6,542 nt of DNA from OCS116 cluster bacterium. Lineage in GTDB: Bacteria > Pseudomonadota > Alphaproteobacteria > Rhizobiales > OSC116. This document shows positions 1 through 6,046 of the stretch, piece by piece. The position numbers and the translations under genes are program-made. The stretch is from contig NVUS02000276.1 in assembly GCA_002402005.2 (NCBI GenBank), positions 1-6,542 of the forward strand, in the 5' to 3' direction. Positions within the stretch are counted from its first letter, which is position 1. Every line of letters begins with the position of its first letter. The notes under the pieces are model-generated. The model was not told the origin of the DNA, did not search any database, and saw only the letters and a list, made by a program, of their open reading frames with translations.

Positions 1-7
1 CGAAGGC

Positions 8-628
8 GTGAGCGTTATAAACCATCCGCTGATTCAACATAAACTTACAATTATGCGGAAAAAAGACACGCCATCTGTGGTGTTTCGCGCGTTGATTAAA
101 GAAATTAGCTTATTGCTTGGTTATGAAGTCACACGCCATCTACCAATCGAAATGATTGACATTGAAACGCCAGTAACCAAAACCAAAGCGCCAAAATTAT
201 CTGGCCGTAAATTGTGTATCTTCTCTATATTGCGCGCTGGCGAAGGATTGGCGCAAGGCTTGCACGATTTGATTCCATCAGCCCGGGTTGGACATATTGG
301 CCTGTACCGTGACCATGATAGTTTGGAAGCGGTTGAATATTATTTCAAAGCCCCTAACCATTTGAGTGAACGGTTTTGTTTGGTGGTTGACCCGATGTTG
401 GCAACTGGAAATTCGGCCATTGCGGCGCTTGATCAAATTAAAAAACGTGATGCCAAAGACATTGTTTTCTTATGTTTATTGGCTGCACCAGAAGGCTTGA
501 GAGCTTTGCGCAAAGCCCACCCTGATGTGCCGATATTCACCGCAGCGGTTGATGAAAAGCTTAACGAAATTGGCTATATTGTACCCGGCCTTGGCGACGC
601 GGGCGACCGTATTTTTGGCACCAAATAG
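8..628 (+). CDS. upp: Uracil phosphoribosyltransferase (possibly missing its first few codons)
   Basis: This cytoplasmic salvage enzyme converts uracil and PRPP to UMP and pyrophosphate. Counting from the GTG at 8 it has 206 residues, close to the 208 of E. coli Upp. Visible motifs are ILRAG (74-78), the PRPP-binding loop VDPMLATGNS (127-136), AAPEG (159-163) and the uracil-binding C-terminus GYIVPGLGDAGDRIFGTK (189-206). The YYFKAP segment (111-116) and the ATGNS variant match the rhizobial-type enzyme as I remember it. The start is uncertain. The frame is open to the left edge, the two codons before GTG read Glu-Gly, and rhizobial homologues begin with a Met-Asp-Gly-Val-like stretch, so the real start may lie just outside. 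The AAGG at 3-6 is too close to the GTG to be a good ribosome binding site. A strong terminator follows at 650-688. The family call is near certain. Confidence 0.96.
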   Translation: MSVINHPLIQHKLTIMRKKDTPSVVFRALIKEISLLLGYEVTRHLPIEMIDIETPVTKTKAPKLSGRKLCIFSILRAGEGLAQGLHDLIPSARVGHIGLYRDHDSLEAVEYYFKAPNHLSERFCLVVDPMLATGNSAIAALDQIKKRDAKDIVFLCLLAAPEGLRALRKAHPDVPIFTAAVDEKLNEIGYIVPGLGDAGDRIFGTK

Positions 629-649
629 AGCTTAAAAATCTTCTCATTT

Positions 650-688
650 AAAAACCATTCATCAATTGATTTGATGAGTGGTTTTTTT
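650..688 (+). terminator. Intrinsic terminator of upp
   Basis: A 12-bp stem, ACCATTCATCAA (654-665) pairing with TTGATGAGTGGT (671-682) with one G-U pair, surrounds a 5-nt loop. It is extended by A650-653 pairing with T683-686 and ends in a T-run (682-688). It begins 21 nt after the upp stop codon. The A-run on the left means it could also terminate leftward transcription, although no minus-strand gene is seen there. Structure seen directly; function inferred from the classic hairpin plus T-tract form. Confidence 0.9.
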
Positions 689-691
689 GTA

Positions 692-720
692 TTTACTTTA
701 TTGGTCATTATTCCTATTTT
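692..720 (+). promoter_or_regulatory. Candidate sigma-70-type promoter for rarD
   Basis: TTTACT (692-697) and TATTTT (715-720) are separated by 17 bp and lie just after the upp terminator, about 23 bp before the proposed rarD start. A promoter is needed here because the preceding terminator is strong. The hexamers match consensus only partly and the region is AT-rich, so this is a weak call. Confidence 0.3.
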
Positions 721-742
721 CCGCCCAACGATTGGAAATAAA

Positions 743-1633
743 ATGCTTTCACCAGAAGATAAAGACTATCGCCTCGGCCTGATTTATACGGTCTCGGCCT
801 TTTTAATTTGGGGCATTGTGGTGTTGTTTTTTAAACAAATATCGCATGTGCCACCATTTGAATTGATCGCCCATCGCAGCATTTGGTCGCTGGTTTTGTT
901 AGCATTCATCATCAGCATCAGTAAAAAATGGCCGATTATATTTGATGCGTTAAAATCCCCAAAACTGATGACCACCTTGGCGTTTTCATCTGTTCTAATC
1001 CTGTTTAACTGGTCGTTATTCATTTGGGCGATTTTAAATGGTTATATTATTGAGGCTTCGCTGGGTTATTTCATCAACCCGTTGCTCAATGTTTTGTTGG
1101 GGGTTTTGCTGTTTAAAGAAAAACTCAGCAAAGCGCAGATGTTAGCCATTGGGTTGGCAGGCATTGCCATCATCATCCGTTTGGTTTTGGCCGGCACTTT
1201 CCCGTGGATTGCGTTGACGTTAGCGGTCAGTTTCGCTACCTATGGCTATATACGTAAAACCGTCAAGATTGGTGCGGCAGAGGGGCTGTTCATTGAATTG
1301 TTGATTATGTTGCTGCCGGTATTGGGGTTTTTATATTATTGGCACATAAATTATGGTTTGAGTTTTGGCACAATTGACACCCGCACAGACGTTATGCTGA
1401 TTGCGGCAGGCGCGGTCACTGCCATTCCATTGCTGTTATTTTCGGCCGGTGTGCGCCGCATTAAACTCTCGACGCTTGGCTTATTGCAATATATCGCGCC
1501 CAGCATTCAATTTATGATTGGCCTCTATTATGGCGAGCCTTTTAGCACCATTGATGCGATTGTATTTGGGTTGATTTGGATGGCTTGCTTGGTTTATAGT
1601 GTCAGTGCTTTTAAGAAAGAAGCAGCGGTATAA
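743..1633 (+). CDS. rarD: RarD-type EamA/DMT-superfamily membrane transporter
   Basis: This is an inner-membrane protein of the drug/metabolite transporter superfamily. RarD is named from a chloramphenicol-sensitivity phenotype and its physiological substrate is not established. From the ATG at 743 the product is 296 residues, the same length as E. coli RarD as I recall it. Recognisable blocks are FLIWGI (20-25), HRSIWS (44-49), NWSLFIWA (89-96), EASLGYFINP (104-113) and STLGLLQYIAP (243-253). Hydrophobic segments run throughout, consistent with about ten membrane helices in two EamA halves. I prefer 743 to the in-frame TTG/ATG at 671/674 because those lie inside the upp terminator hairpin, and because the charged MLSPEDKDYR start followed directly by helix 1 is family-like. 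GGAAA at 734-738 is a modest ribosome binding site. The 3' end overlaps the convergent LOG gene by 23 bp. Confidence 0.93.
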   Translation: MLSPEDKDYRLGLIYTVSAFLIWGIVVLFFKQISHVPPFELIAHRSIWSLVLLAFIISISKKWPIIFDALKSPKLMTTLAFSSVLILFNWSLFIWAILNGYIIEASLGYFINPLLNVLLGVLLFKEKLSKAQMLAIGLAGIAIIIRLVLAGTFPWIALTLAVSFATYGYIRKTVKIGAAEGLFIELLIMLLPVLGFLYYWHINYGLSFGTIDTRTDVMLIAAGAVTAIPLLLFSAGVRRIKLSTLGLLQYIAPSIQFMIGLYYGEPFSTIDAIVFGLIWMACLVYSVSAFKKEAAV

Positions 1634-2168
1634 TTTCTTCGGGTTGATTGGCAACCAGAAACTCGACTTCCATACCAGTGCGGATGAAAGTTTCATGCTG
1701 CATTTGAGCTAACAGAGCGATTAGCGGATCCCAAAACCCATTGACATTGGCAATCAACACCTTCTTTTTGTGGCGACCCAATTGCTTCCATGTCATCATT
1801 TCGACCAATTCTTCTAGCGTGCCAATGCCGCCGGGCAAGGCGATGAAGGCGTCTGATTTTTCGAAGAATAGCATTTTACGTTCGTGCATGTTTTGGGTAA
1901 TGATTAATTCGCTGCATTCCTCGAGCATCACTTCACGGTCTTGCAAAAATTCGGGGATGATGCCCGTTACATAACCGCCATGATCGAGCGCCGATTGCGC
2001 TGCGGCGCCCATGAGCCCAGTGCTGCCGCCACCGTAAACAAGCGTCATGTTATGTTTAGCAATGTCTGCCCCAACCTGAATTGCGGTTTGTTTATAAAGC
2101 GGCGTGAGGCCATCTCCCGAACCGCAATAGACACAAATATTTTTAATTTGTTGATTATCTTTTGACAT
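1611..2168 (-). CDS. LOG-family (TIGR00730-type) Rossmann-fold nucleotide phosphoribohydrolase
   Basis: This 185-residue cytoplasmic protein belongs to the LOG/'lysine decarboxylase-like' family. Characterised members cleave cytokinin riboside 5'-monophosphate or AMP, releasing the base and ribose 5-phosphate; many bacterial homologues are misannotated as lysine decarboxylases. Visible motifs are VYCGSGDG (13-20), YGGGSTGLMG (45-54), MHERK (94-98, with the conserved Arg-Lys) and PGGIGTLEE (112-120), followed by TWKQLG. The last two blocks are the family's active-site signature and are intact. The length is typical of the short type. On the minus strand, GAGAG (2180-2176) lies 7 nt before the ATG and supports this start. 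The gene is divergent from the LysM gene and overlaps the rarD 3' end tail to tail. Which nucleotide the enzyme uses cannot be read from sequence. Confidence 0.94.
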   Translation of the reverse strand: MSKDNQQIKNICVYCGSGDGLTPLYKQTAIQVGADIAKHNMTLVYGGGSTGLMGAAAQSALDHGGYVTGIIPEFLQDREVMLEECSELIITQNMHERKMLFFEKSDAFIALPGGIGTLEELVEMMTWKQLGRHKKKVLIANVNGFWDPLIALLAQMQHETFIRTGMEVEFLVANQPEEIIPLLLS

Positions 2169-2241
2169 ATTTTTTCTCTCGGTTTTTTGTAACGGCGGGC
2201 AATTTGCAACTTTTCATTCTGTTTTAAGAGCTTAACACCTA

Positions 2242-2268
2242 ATTATGCAACATAAAACTAGCTAACAA
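2242..2268 (-). promoter_or_regulatory. Weak promoter candidate for the LOG gene
   Basis: Read on the minus strand, TTGTTA (2268-2263) and CATAAT (2247-2242) form a -35/-10-like pair about 75 bp upstream of the LOG start. The spacer is only 15 bp, shorter than optimal, so this is only the best visible candidate. TTAAG-AG-CTTAA (2224-2235), between it and the gene, is a small near-palindrome of unknown meaning. Confidence 0.2.
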
Positions 2269-2279
2269 TTGGTTTAACT

Positions 2280-2309
2280 TTGACAAATTTAAGTTTATGG
2301 TGGTATTTA
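2280..2309 (+). promoter_or_regulatory. Candidate promoter for the LysM envelope gene
   Basis: A perfect TTGACA (2280-2285) is followed after 18 bp by TATTTA (2304-2309), 44 bp before the ATG at 2354. The -35 is the best in this intergenic region; the -10 matches consensus at about half of its positions. The predicted transcript would start near 2316, giving a leader of about 38 nt. Transcription could continue into psd-pssA. Confidence 0.4.
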
Positions 2310-2310
2310 A

Positions 2311-2328
2311 GGGCATATTAGATTGCCC
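2311..2328 (+). repeat. Small inverted repeat near the predicted transcription start
   Basis: GGGCA (2311-2315) and TGCCC (2324-2328) form an inverted repeat with an 8-nt AT-rich centre, directly downstream of the -10 candidate. It could be an operator half-site pair or a short hairpin in the 5' leader. It has no T-run and is too short to call functional. Confidence 0.25.
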
Positions 2329-2353
2329 CCATGAAGTTAGATAGAGTTTTAGA

Positions 2354-4378
2354 ATGATAAAATATATTTTGGCAGGAACCGCCGCCACCGCCGTTGCTGT
2401 AACCGTTGGTATTATTGTACTTAAAAAAGATCTGGCATGTGAATATTCGCCGATCAATCTATCTAGCATTATTGACTGCGAGGCGGTGCAAACCAGAACC
2501 GCTGCGAGCACCGAAGTGGCGAGCCAAGACACCACACAGAATGACGATGTAAGCCCCAAAGCTGGCAGCCAAGAAATTGAACAAAAGCCGGCCGAAGACG
2601 TGGCCAATACAGACGTTGCTGAAACGGAAAAAACCAGCGAAGAAGCGCAAGCCGCTGAGCAAACTAATGTTCCGACATTTGACATTGTGCGTGTTGAGGC
2701 CGATGGCAGCACATTGGTAGCTGGCCGCAGTGCCCCGAATTCTAAAATCATTTTAAAAGATGGCGATAAAAATATTGGCGAAACCACTGCCAGTGATGCT
2801 GGTGAATGGGTGATTATTGTTGATGAACCAATTCAGGCGGCAACCGCATCTTTATCTTTATTGGCAATGTTGCCTGATGGCACATCGGTTGAATCAACCG
2901 CCACTGTTGACATTGCAATGCGAAATGAAGCTGCAGAGAATGCAACGGCCGAAGCCAAGCCATTGATTAAACTGGCTGATGCAGCTGGCCAAAAAGCCGA
3001 TGAAATCATTGCCAAAACAGATGATGCGGCCAAACAGACCATCGACACTGCTACAGAGGCAGGCGATAAAACATCTAAAGCGGTTGAGGAAACTGTAGCA
3101 CAGGCCGAACAATTGGCCAAAGAAGCCGCTGCATTGCTGAAAAAGGCCGCCAATAAAACAGCACAAGCCGCTAAAGTTGAAGCTGCACCTATTGTCGAAA
3201 AAGTAGCCGAGGTTACGGAAACAATTGTTGAAACCGCCACTGAAACAATGGCGCAACCGATTGTCGAGACTGTGGAAAAAGTGGTTGAAACCATGACTGA
3301 AACTAAGGTGGCTGAAGTTAAGGTAGCTGAACCTAAAGTTGAGGCTATGGTGAAAGAGGTGGTTGAACCTGTCGCTGAAACTAAGCTTGAGACTGTAGTT
3401 GAAGTGGCTGCAAAACCTATCGCTGAAGTGATGCCTGAAATTGCAACTGAAACTGAGGAGTTTATTCTCAAAGAGCCAACGGCTGAAACAGTATCTACCG
3501 AGACTATGACTGCTGAAACTATGACTGCTAAGACAGCGAAGCCTGAAACAACAGAAACCAAACCCCAAACGCAAGATGTTACGGCTGCCAAAGCCGTTGA
3601 GAAAACTGCTAAAGTGGCGGTGAAGGCAACTGAAAAGCTTGTGACCAAAACCGCACCTGCAGAAGACAAAACGCCTTTGGTGGTGATTAGCGAAAAAGGC
3701 AAAGCCACAAAAATACTGCAAGGCGCGGGTGGCAAAAATAATGAAATGACCTTTAACAGCATGGATTATAACGAAAAGGGCGAAATTATCTTTTCGGGTG
3801 ATGCCAAGCCAAATGAGATGGTGCGGGTCTATATTAACAATGAATTTATTGGTGAATCTATAGCCGATGGTTCTGGCCGTTGGTCGCTAGACAAGGGTTA
3901 TGTGATGCAAGCTGGACCAAACAGCATGCGCTTTGACCAAGTGAATGCGGCGGGCACAGTGATCTCCAGACGTGAAACCAGCATTACAATGCCAAAACTT
4001 GCGCAAGTGGTGAAAAGCCCGGCAGAAGAAACGGTTGAAGCCGAAGCCAAAACCGAGAAAATGACTGCTGAAACAACCAAGGCGGTTGAGCCAAATGCTG
4101 AGGTTAAAGTTGCCGCCAAAACAAATGATAGAAAAACCACCATCACTGCGGTGAAGATTGCCAAATCTGCAACCAATAAGACTGAAGTCATCCAAACCAA
4201 AGGTGGCCGTGCGATCATCATTTGGGGTGACAATCTGTGGAATATATCACGTAAAATTTACGGCAAAGGCGAGCTATATACGACCATATTTAAAGCCAAT
4301 AAGGATCAAATTCGCAACCCAGATTTAATTTATCCTGGTCAAGTTTTCCTATTGCCTGATAATATTGAGATAAAATAG
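2354..4378 (+). CDS. Membrane-anchored Ig-like/LysM peptidoglycan-binding protein with a long low-complexity stalk
   Basis: This 674-residue protein is inferred to tether the inner membrane to peptidoglycan. In order it shows: a hydrophobic helix (about 4-22) without a signal-peptidase site, so probably an uncleaved anchor; Cys29 and Cys42, a possible disulphide; an acidic linker; a bacterial Ig-like beta module (about 109-189, with ADGSTLVAGRSAPNSKI and DAGEWV); an Ala/Lys/Glu amphipathic-helix region (about 195-275); a Val/Glu/Thr repetitive region (about 281-401); a second Ig-like module (about 466-546, GEIIFSGDAKPNEMVRVYIN, DGSGRWSL); a second linker; and a C-terminal LysM domain (about 619-668, ending DLIYPGQVFLLPDN). 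The two Ig-like modules share the pattern G-x-A-x-P-N ... I-G-E ... G-x-W, which suggests internal duplication. The start at 2354 has only a weak ribosome binding site. Similar Ig/LysM proteins occur in alphaproteobacteria. No enzyme domain is seen. The synonymous codon shift in the stalk is described under findings. Confidence 0.92.
   Translation: MIKYILAGTAATAVAVTVGIIVLKKDLACEYSPINLSSIIDCEAVQTRTAASTEVASQDTTQNDDVSPKAGSQEIEQKPAEDVANTDVAETEKTSEEAQAAEQTNVPTFDIVRVEADGSTLVAGRSAPNSKIILKDGDKNIGETTASDAGEWVIIVDEPIQAATASLSLLAMLPDGTSVESTATVDIAMRNEAAENATAEAKPLIKLADAAGQKADEIIAKTDDAAKQTIDTATEAGDKTSKAVEETVAQAEQLAKEAAALLKKAANKTAQAAKVEAAPIVEKVAEVTETIVETATETMAQPIVETVEKVVETMTETKVAEVKVAEPKVEAMVKEVVEPVAETKLETVVEVAAKPIAEVMPEIATETEEFILKEPTAETVSTETMTAETMTAKTAKPETTETKPQTQDVTAAKAVEKTAKVAVKATEKLVTKTAPAEDKTPLVVISEKGKATKILQGAGGKNNEMTFNSMDYNEKGEIIFSGDAKPNEMVRVYINNEFIGESIADGSGRWSLDKGYVMQAGPNSMRFDQVNAAGTVISRRETSITMPKLAQVVKSPAEETVEAEAKTEKMTAETTKAVEPNAEVKVAAKTNDRKTTITAVKIAKSATNKTEVIQTKGGRAIIIWGDNLWNISRKIYGKGELYTTIFKANKDQIRNPDLIYPGQVFLLPDNIEIK
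3194..3556 (+). repeat. Degenerate Val/Glu/Thr/Ala coding repeats in the LysM protein stalk
   Basis: Residues 281-401 consist largely of short degenerate units such as VEKV, VETV, VAEV, VAEP and ETMTA. Val, Glu, Thr, Ala, Lys and Pro make up most of the segment and aromatic residues are almost absent. The composition suits an extended or loosely helical periplasmic spacer. The units are irregular apart from one clear tandem pair, so this is a low-complexity region and not a strict array. Confidence 0.75.
3500..3529 (+). repeat. Tandem 15-bp direct repeat, two copies
   Basis: GAGACTATGACTGCT (3500-3514) is followed directly by GAAACTATGACTGCT (3515-3529), differing at one base. Both are in frame and encode ETMTA-ETMTA (residues 383-392). 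The unit is a multiple of three, so gain or loss of a copy would keep the reading frame. Confidence 0.93.
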
Positions 4379-4445
4379 GGCGAAAATAGCCTTTAAATAT
4401 CGCCAAAACTGCCTATATGCTTATAGTTGAGATGAAATTATTTTT

Positions 4446-4450
4446 GAGGA
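4446..4450 (+). promoter_or_regulatory. Strong ribosome binding site of psd
   Basis: GAGGA lies 7 nt before the psd ATG and is among the best Shine-Dalgarno matches in the window; it fixes the psd start. In the rest of the 79-bp gap after the LysM gene (4379-4457) I found no convincing promoter or terminator, so psd may be read from upstream. Confidence 0.8.
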
Positions 4451-4457
4451 ATTCAAA

Positions 4458-5153
4458 ATGTTAGACGCAATTAAATCTGTTATGGTGCCCATTCACCGTG
4501 AAGGCCATAAATTTATAGCGATATTCGCTGCCGTTACCTTTGTGCTATTCTTAATCTGGAACCCATTGGGTTGGGTTGGTGTGGTTTTAACCCTGTGGTG
4601 TGCATATTTTTTCCGCGACCCTGAACGGGTTGTGCCAAGTGGCGATAATTTGGTGATTAGCCCTGCTGATGGTGTGGTTAACCTGATTAAACTGGTTGTG
4701 CCACCCAAAGAATTAGACCTTGGCGATGAAGAAATGCTACGTGTAACGGTGTTTATGAATGTATTTAACGTGCATGTGAACCGCATGCCGATGAGCGGCC
4801 AAGTGCTGCATACAACTTATGTACCGGGCAAGTTTTTAAGCGCTGATTTGGACAAAGCCAGCGAAGAAAACGAACGCCAAGCCATTAAGCTAGAAACCAA
4901 AGATGGCATGCAAATTGGCGTGGTGCAGATTGCGGGGCTGGTGGCACGCCGCATTTTATGCGAAGCGCGCGAAGGCGATGTTTATGAAAAAGGCCATCGT
5001 TTTGGTCTAATTCGGTTTGGCAGCCGTGTTGATGTTTATGTGCCTAAAAAATACAAAGCCAAAGTGGCCTTGGGGCAACTTGCTATTGCTGGCGAAACCA
5101 TTTTATTCGACCTTGATGGCGAACAAAATGAAGTTGAGAGCCAATTGATCTAA
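4458..5153 (+). CDS. psd: Phosphatidylserine decarboxylase proenzyme, short (PSD-A) type
   Basis: This membrane-bound, pyruvoyl-dependent enzyme converts phosphatidylserine to phosphatidylethanolamine and CO2. At 231 residues it is the short form, about the length of rhizobial Psd. Two hydrophobic segments (about 18-34 and 37-52) precede the conserved YFFRDPERVVP (50-60), SPADG (68-72, Asp71 a likely catalytic residue) and MNVFNVHVNRMP (100-111, His106). The self-cleavage site is RFGSR (186-190). In this subfamily the chain is cut between Gly188 and Ser189, and the serine becomes the pyruvoyl group; the longer E. coli-type enzymes use an LGST motif, not seen here. All residues expected for maturation are intact. 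pssA follows after 10 bp and supplies its substrate. The LysM gene lies 79 bp upstream on the same strand. Confidence 0.97.
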   Translation: MLDAIKSVMVPIHREGHKFIAIFAAVTFVLFLIWNPLGWVGVVLTLWCAYFFRDPERVVPSGDNLVISPADGVVNLIKLVVPPKELDLGDEEMLRVTVFMNVFNVHVNRMPMSGQVLHTTYVPGKFLSADLDKASEENERQAIKLETKDGMQIGVVQIAGLVARRILCEAREGDVYEKGHRFGLIRFGSRVDVYVPKKYKAKVALGQLAIAGETILFDLDGEQNEVESQLI

Positions 5154-5163
5154 AGGGTAAGAC

Positions 5164-6006
5164 ATGTCTGACGAAAATGAACAAAAGCCTGAAAAACGGG
5201 TGGTTTTTAAAAAACTAAAAACCATTTCTATTCGTAAGATTATACCCAATTTAATCACCATTGCGTCTATCTGCGCGGGCCTAACCGGCCTGCGTTACGC
5301 GTTTGAAGACCAATTTGACATGGCGATATTTATGGTATTGCTGGCCGCCCTACTCGATGGTTTGGATGGCCGCATTGCCAGGCTTATTGGCGGCACATCG
5401 CAATTTGGTGCCGAATTAGACAGCTTTGCCGATTCTGGCAATTTTGGCATGGTGCCGGCTTTGATGCTGTATTTTTACGCGCTAAAAGATTTGGGCACTC
5501 TAGGTTGGATTATTGTGCTGACCTTTGTGATCGCCATGATATTGCGTTTGGTGCGCTTTAACATTTCGCTTGATGATGAAGACGCGCCGAAATGGACTAA
5601 GAATTATTTTTACGGCGTCAGCGCACCATTTGGTGCCTTGCTGGTGATGTTGCCAATTTATTTAGGCAATACCGGCATTACCTTCTTCTCAGATTATCCC
5701 AGCTTGTTGTGGGTTTATATGTTGCTGATTGCTTTACTTTTGGTCAGCCGCATCCCGACATTCTCGGGCAAATTGACCAAGATACGCCTGCCACGCATGT
5801 TGATATTGCCGCTGATCCTATTGCTGGTGGTGGGGGCTGCGCTGATGTTTACCTATATTTGGGCAGCGCTGATTGTTTCGTGCTTGATTTATTTGGCACT
5901 CATTCCGGTGAGTTCTTATTATTATTATAAGAACTTAAAGGCCCATAATATGTCAATCATTGATGATGATGACATCATCATTATTGATAGTGAGGATGAG
6001 GACTGA
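5164..6006 (+). CDS. pssA: CDP-diacylglycerol-serine O-phosphatidyltransferase (phosphatidylserine synthase)
   Basis: This integral membrane enzyme makes phosphatidylserine and CMP from CDP-diacylglycerol and L-serine. The CDP-alcohol phosphatidyltransferase signature is complete: D65, D68-G69, A72-R73, G82, D86 and D90, in the pattern D-x2-DG-x2-AR-x8-G-x3-D-x3-D. A basic, soluble N-terminus (residues 1-28) leads into PNLIT and then multiple hydrophobic segments to about residue 250, as in the Bacillus/rhizobial class II synthases and unlike the soluble E. coli PssA. AGGG (5154-5157) lies 6 nt before the ATG, overlapping the gap after psd, so the two genes are almost surely co-transcribed and translationally linked. 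The last 14 or so residues are an odd Asp/Ile/Glu tail (IIDDDDIIIIDSEDED) whose DNA is an imperfect inverted repeat. A 40-bp gap separates it from the convergent RND gene. Confidence 0.96.
   Translation: MSDENEQKPEKRVVFKKLKTISIRKIIPNLITIASICAGLTGLRYAFEDQFDMAIFMVLLAALLDGLDGRIARLIGGTSQFGAELDSFADSGNFGMVPALMLYFYALKDLGTLGWIIVLTFVIAMILRLVRFNISLDDEDAPKWTKNYFYGVSAPFGALLVMLPIYLGNTGITFFSDYPSLLWVYMLLIALLLVSRIPTFSGKLTKIRLPRMLILPLILLLVVGAALMFTYIWAALIVSCLIYLALIPVSSYYYYKNLKAHNMSIIDDDDIIIIDSEDED
5953..5987 (+). repeat. Imperfect inverted repeat at the pssA 3' end
   Basis: TGATGATG (5961-5968) pairs with CATCATCA (5973-5980) across a 4-nt centre. After a small asymmetric bulge the outer arms TCAAT (5953-5957) and ATTGA (5983-5987) also pair. 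It lies within the last 20 codons of pssA and has no following T-run. It could slow or stabilise the 3' end of the transcript, or be a by-product of Asp/Ile codon repetition. Confidence 0.5.
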
Positions 6007-6046
6007 TTGAAGCCCTCTCCCCTCTATATTTTCAGTAAAACCTTCT

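Noticed and set aside
784..1023. Minus-strand open frame inside rarD
   Set aside because: It is short, has no motif, and overlaps conserved RarD blocks on the other strand.
2432..2443. Possible lipoprotein signal (DLAC, Cys29) in the LysM protein
   Set aside because: The -3 position is Asp, which does not fit the lipobox, and two lysines plus an aspartate separate the hydrophobic helix from the cysteine.
2239..2787. Minus-strand open frame of 182 codons across the start of the LysM gene
   Set aside because: It overlaps the promoter region and the coding start of a well-supported gene, and its product has no recognisable motif.
2833..3762. Two long overlapping minus-strand open frames (2833-3762 and 2894-3721) antisense to the LysM gene
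   Set aside because: They result from the biased codons of the stalk: the plus strand there lacks the TTA, CTA and TCA triplets that would give stops. The predicted products are Ser/Thr/Val/Ala- or Phe/Ser/Cys-rich low-complexity strings with no recognisable domain.
4379..4404. GGCGA (4379-4383) and TCGCC (4400-4404) as a terminator after the LysM gene
   Set aside because: The stem is only 5 bp with a 16-nt loop and no T-run follows, so it is unlikely to stop transcription.
5709..5930. Alternative-frame open reading frame inside pssA
   Set aside because: It lies fully within a gene whose membrane segments and catalytic motif are clear; its product shows no family features.
6007..6046. Bidirectional terminator between pssA and the RND gene
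   Set aside because: The 40-bp gap has pyrimidine-rich and A/T runs but no inverted repeat that I could find.
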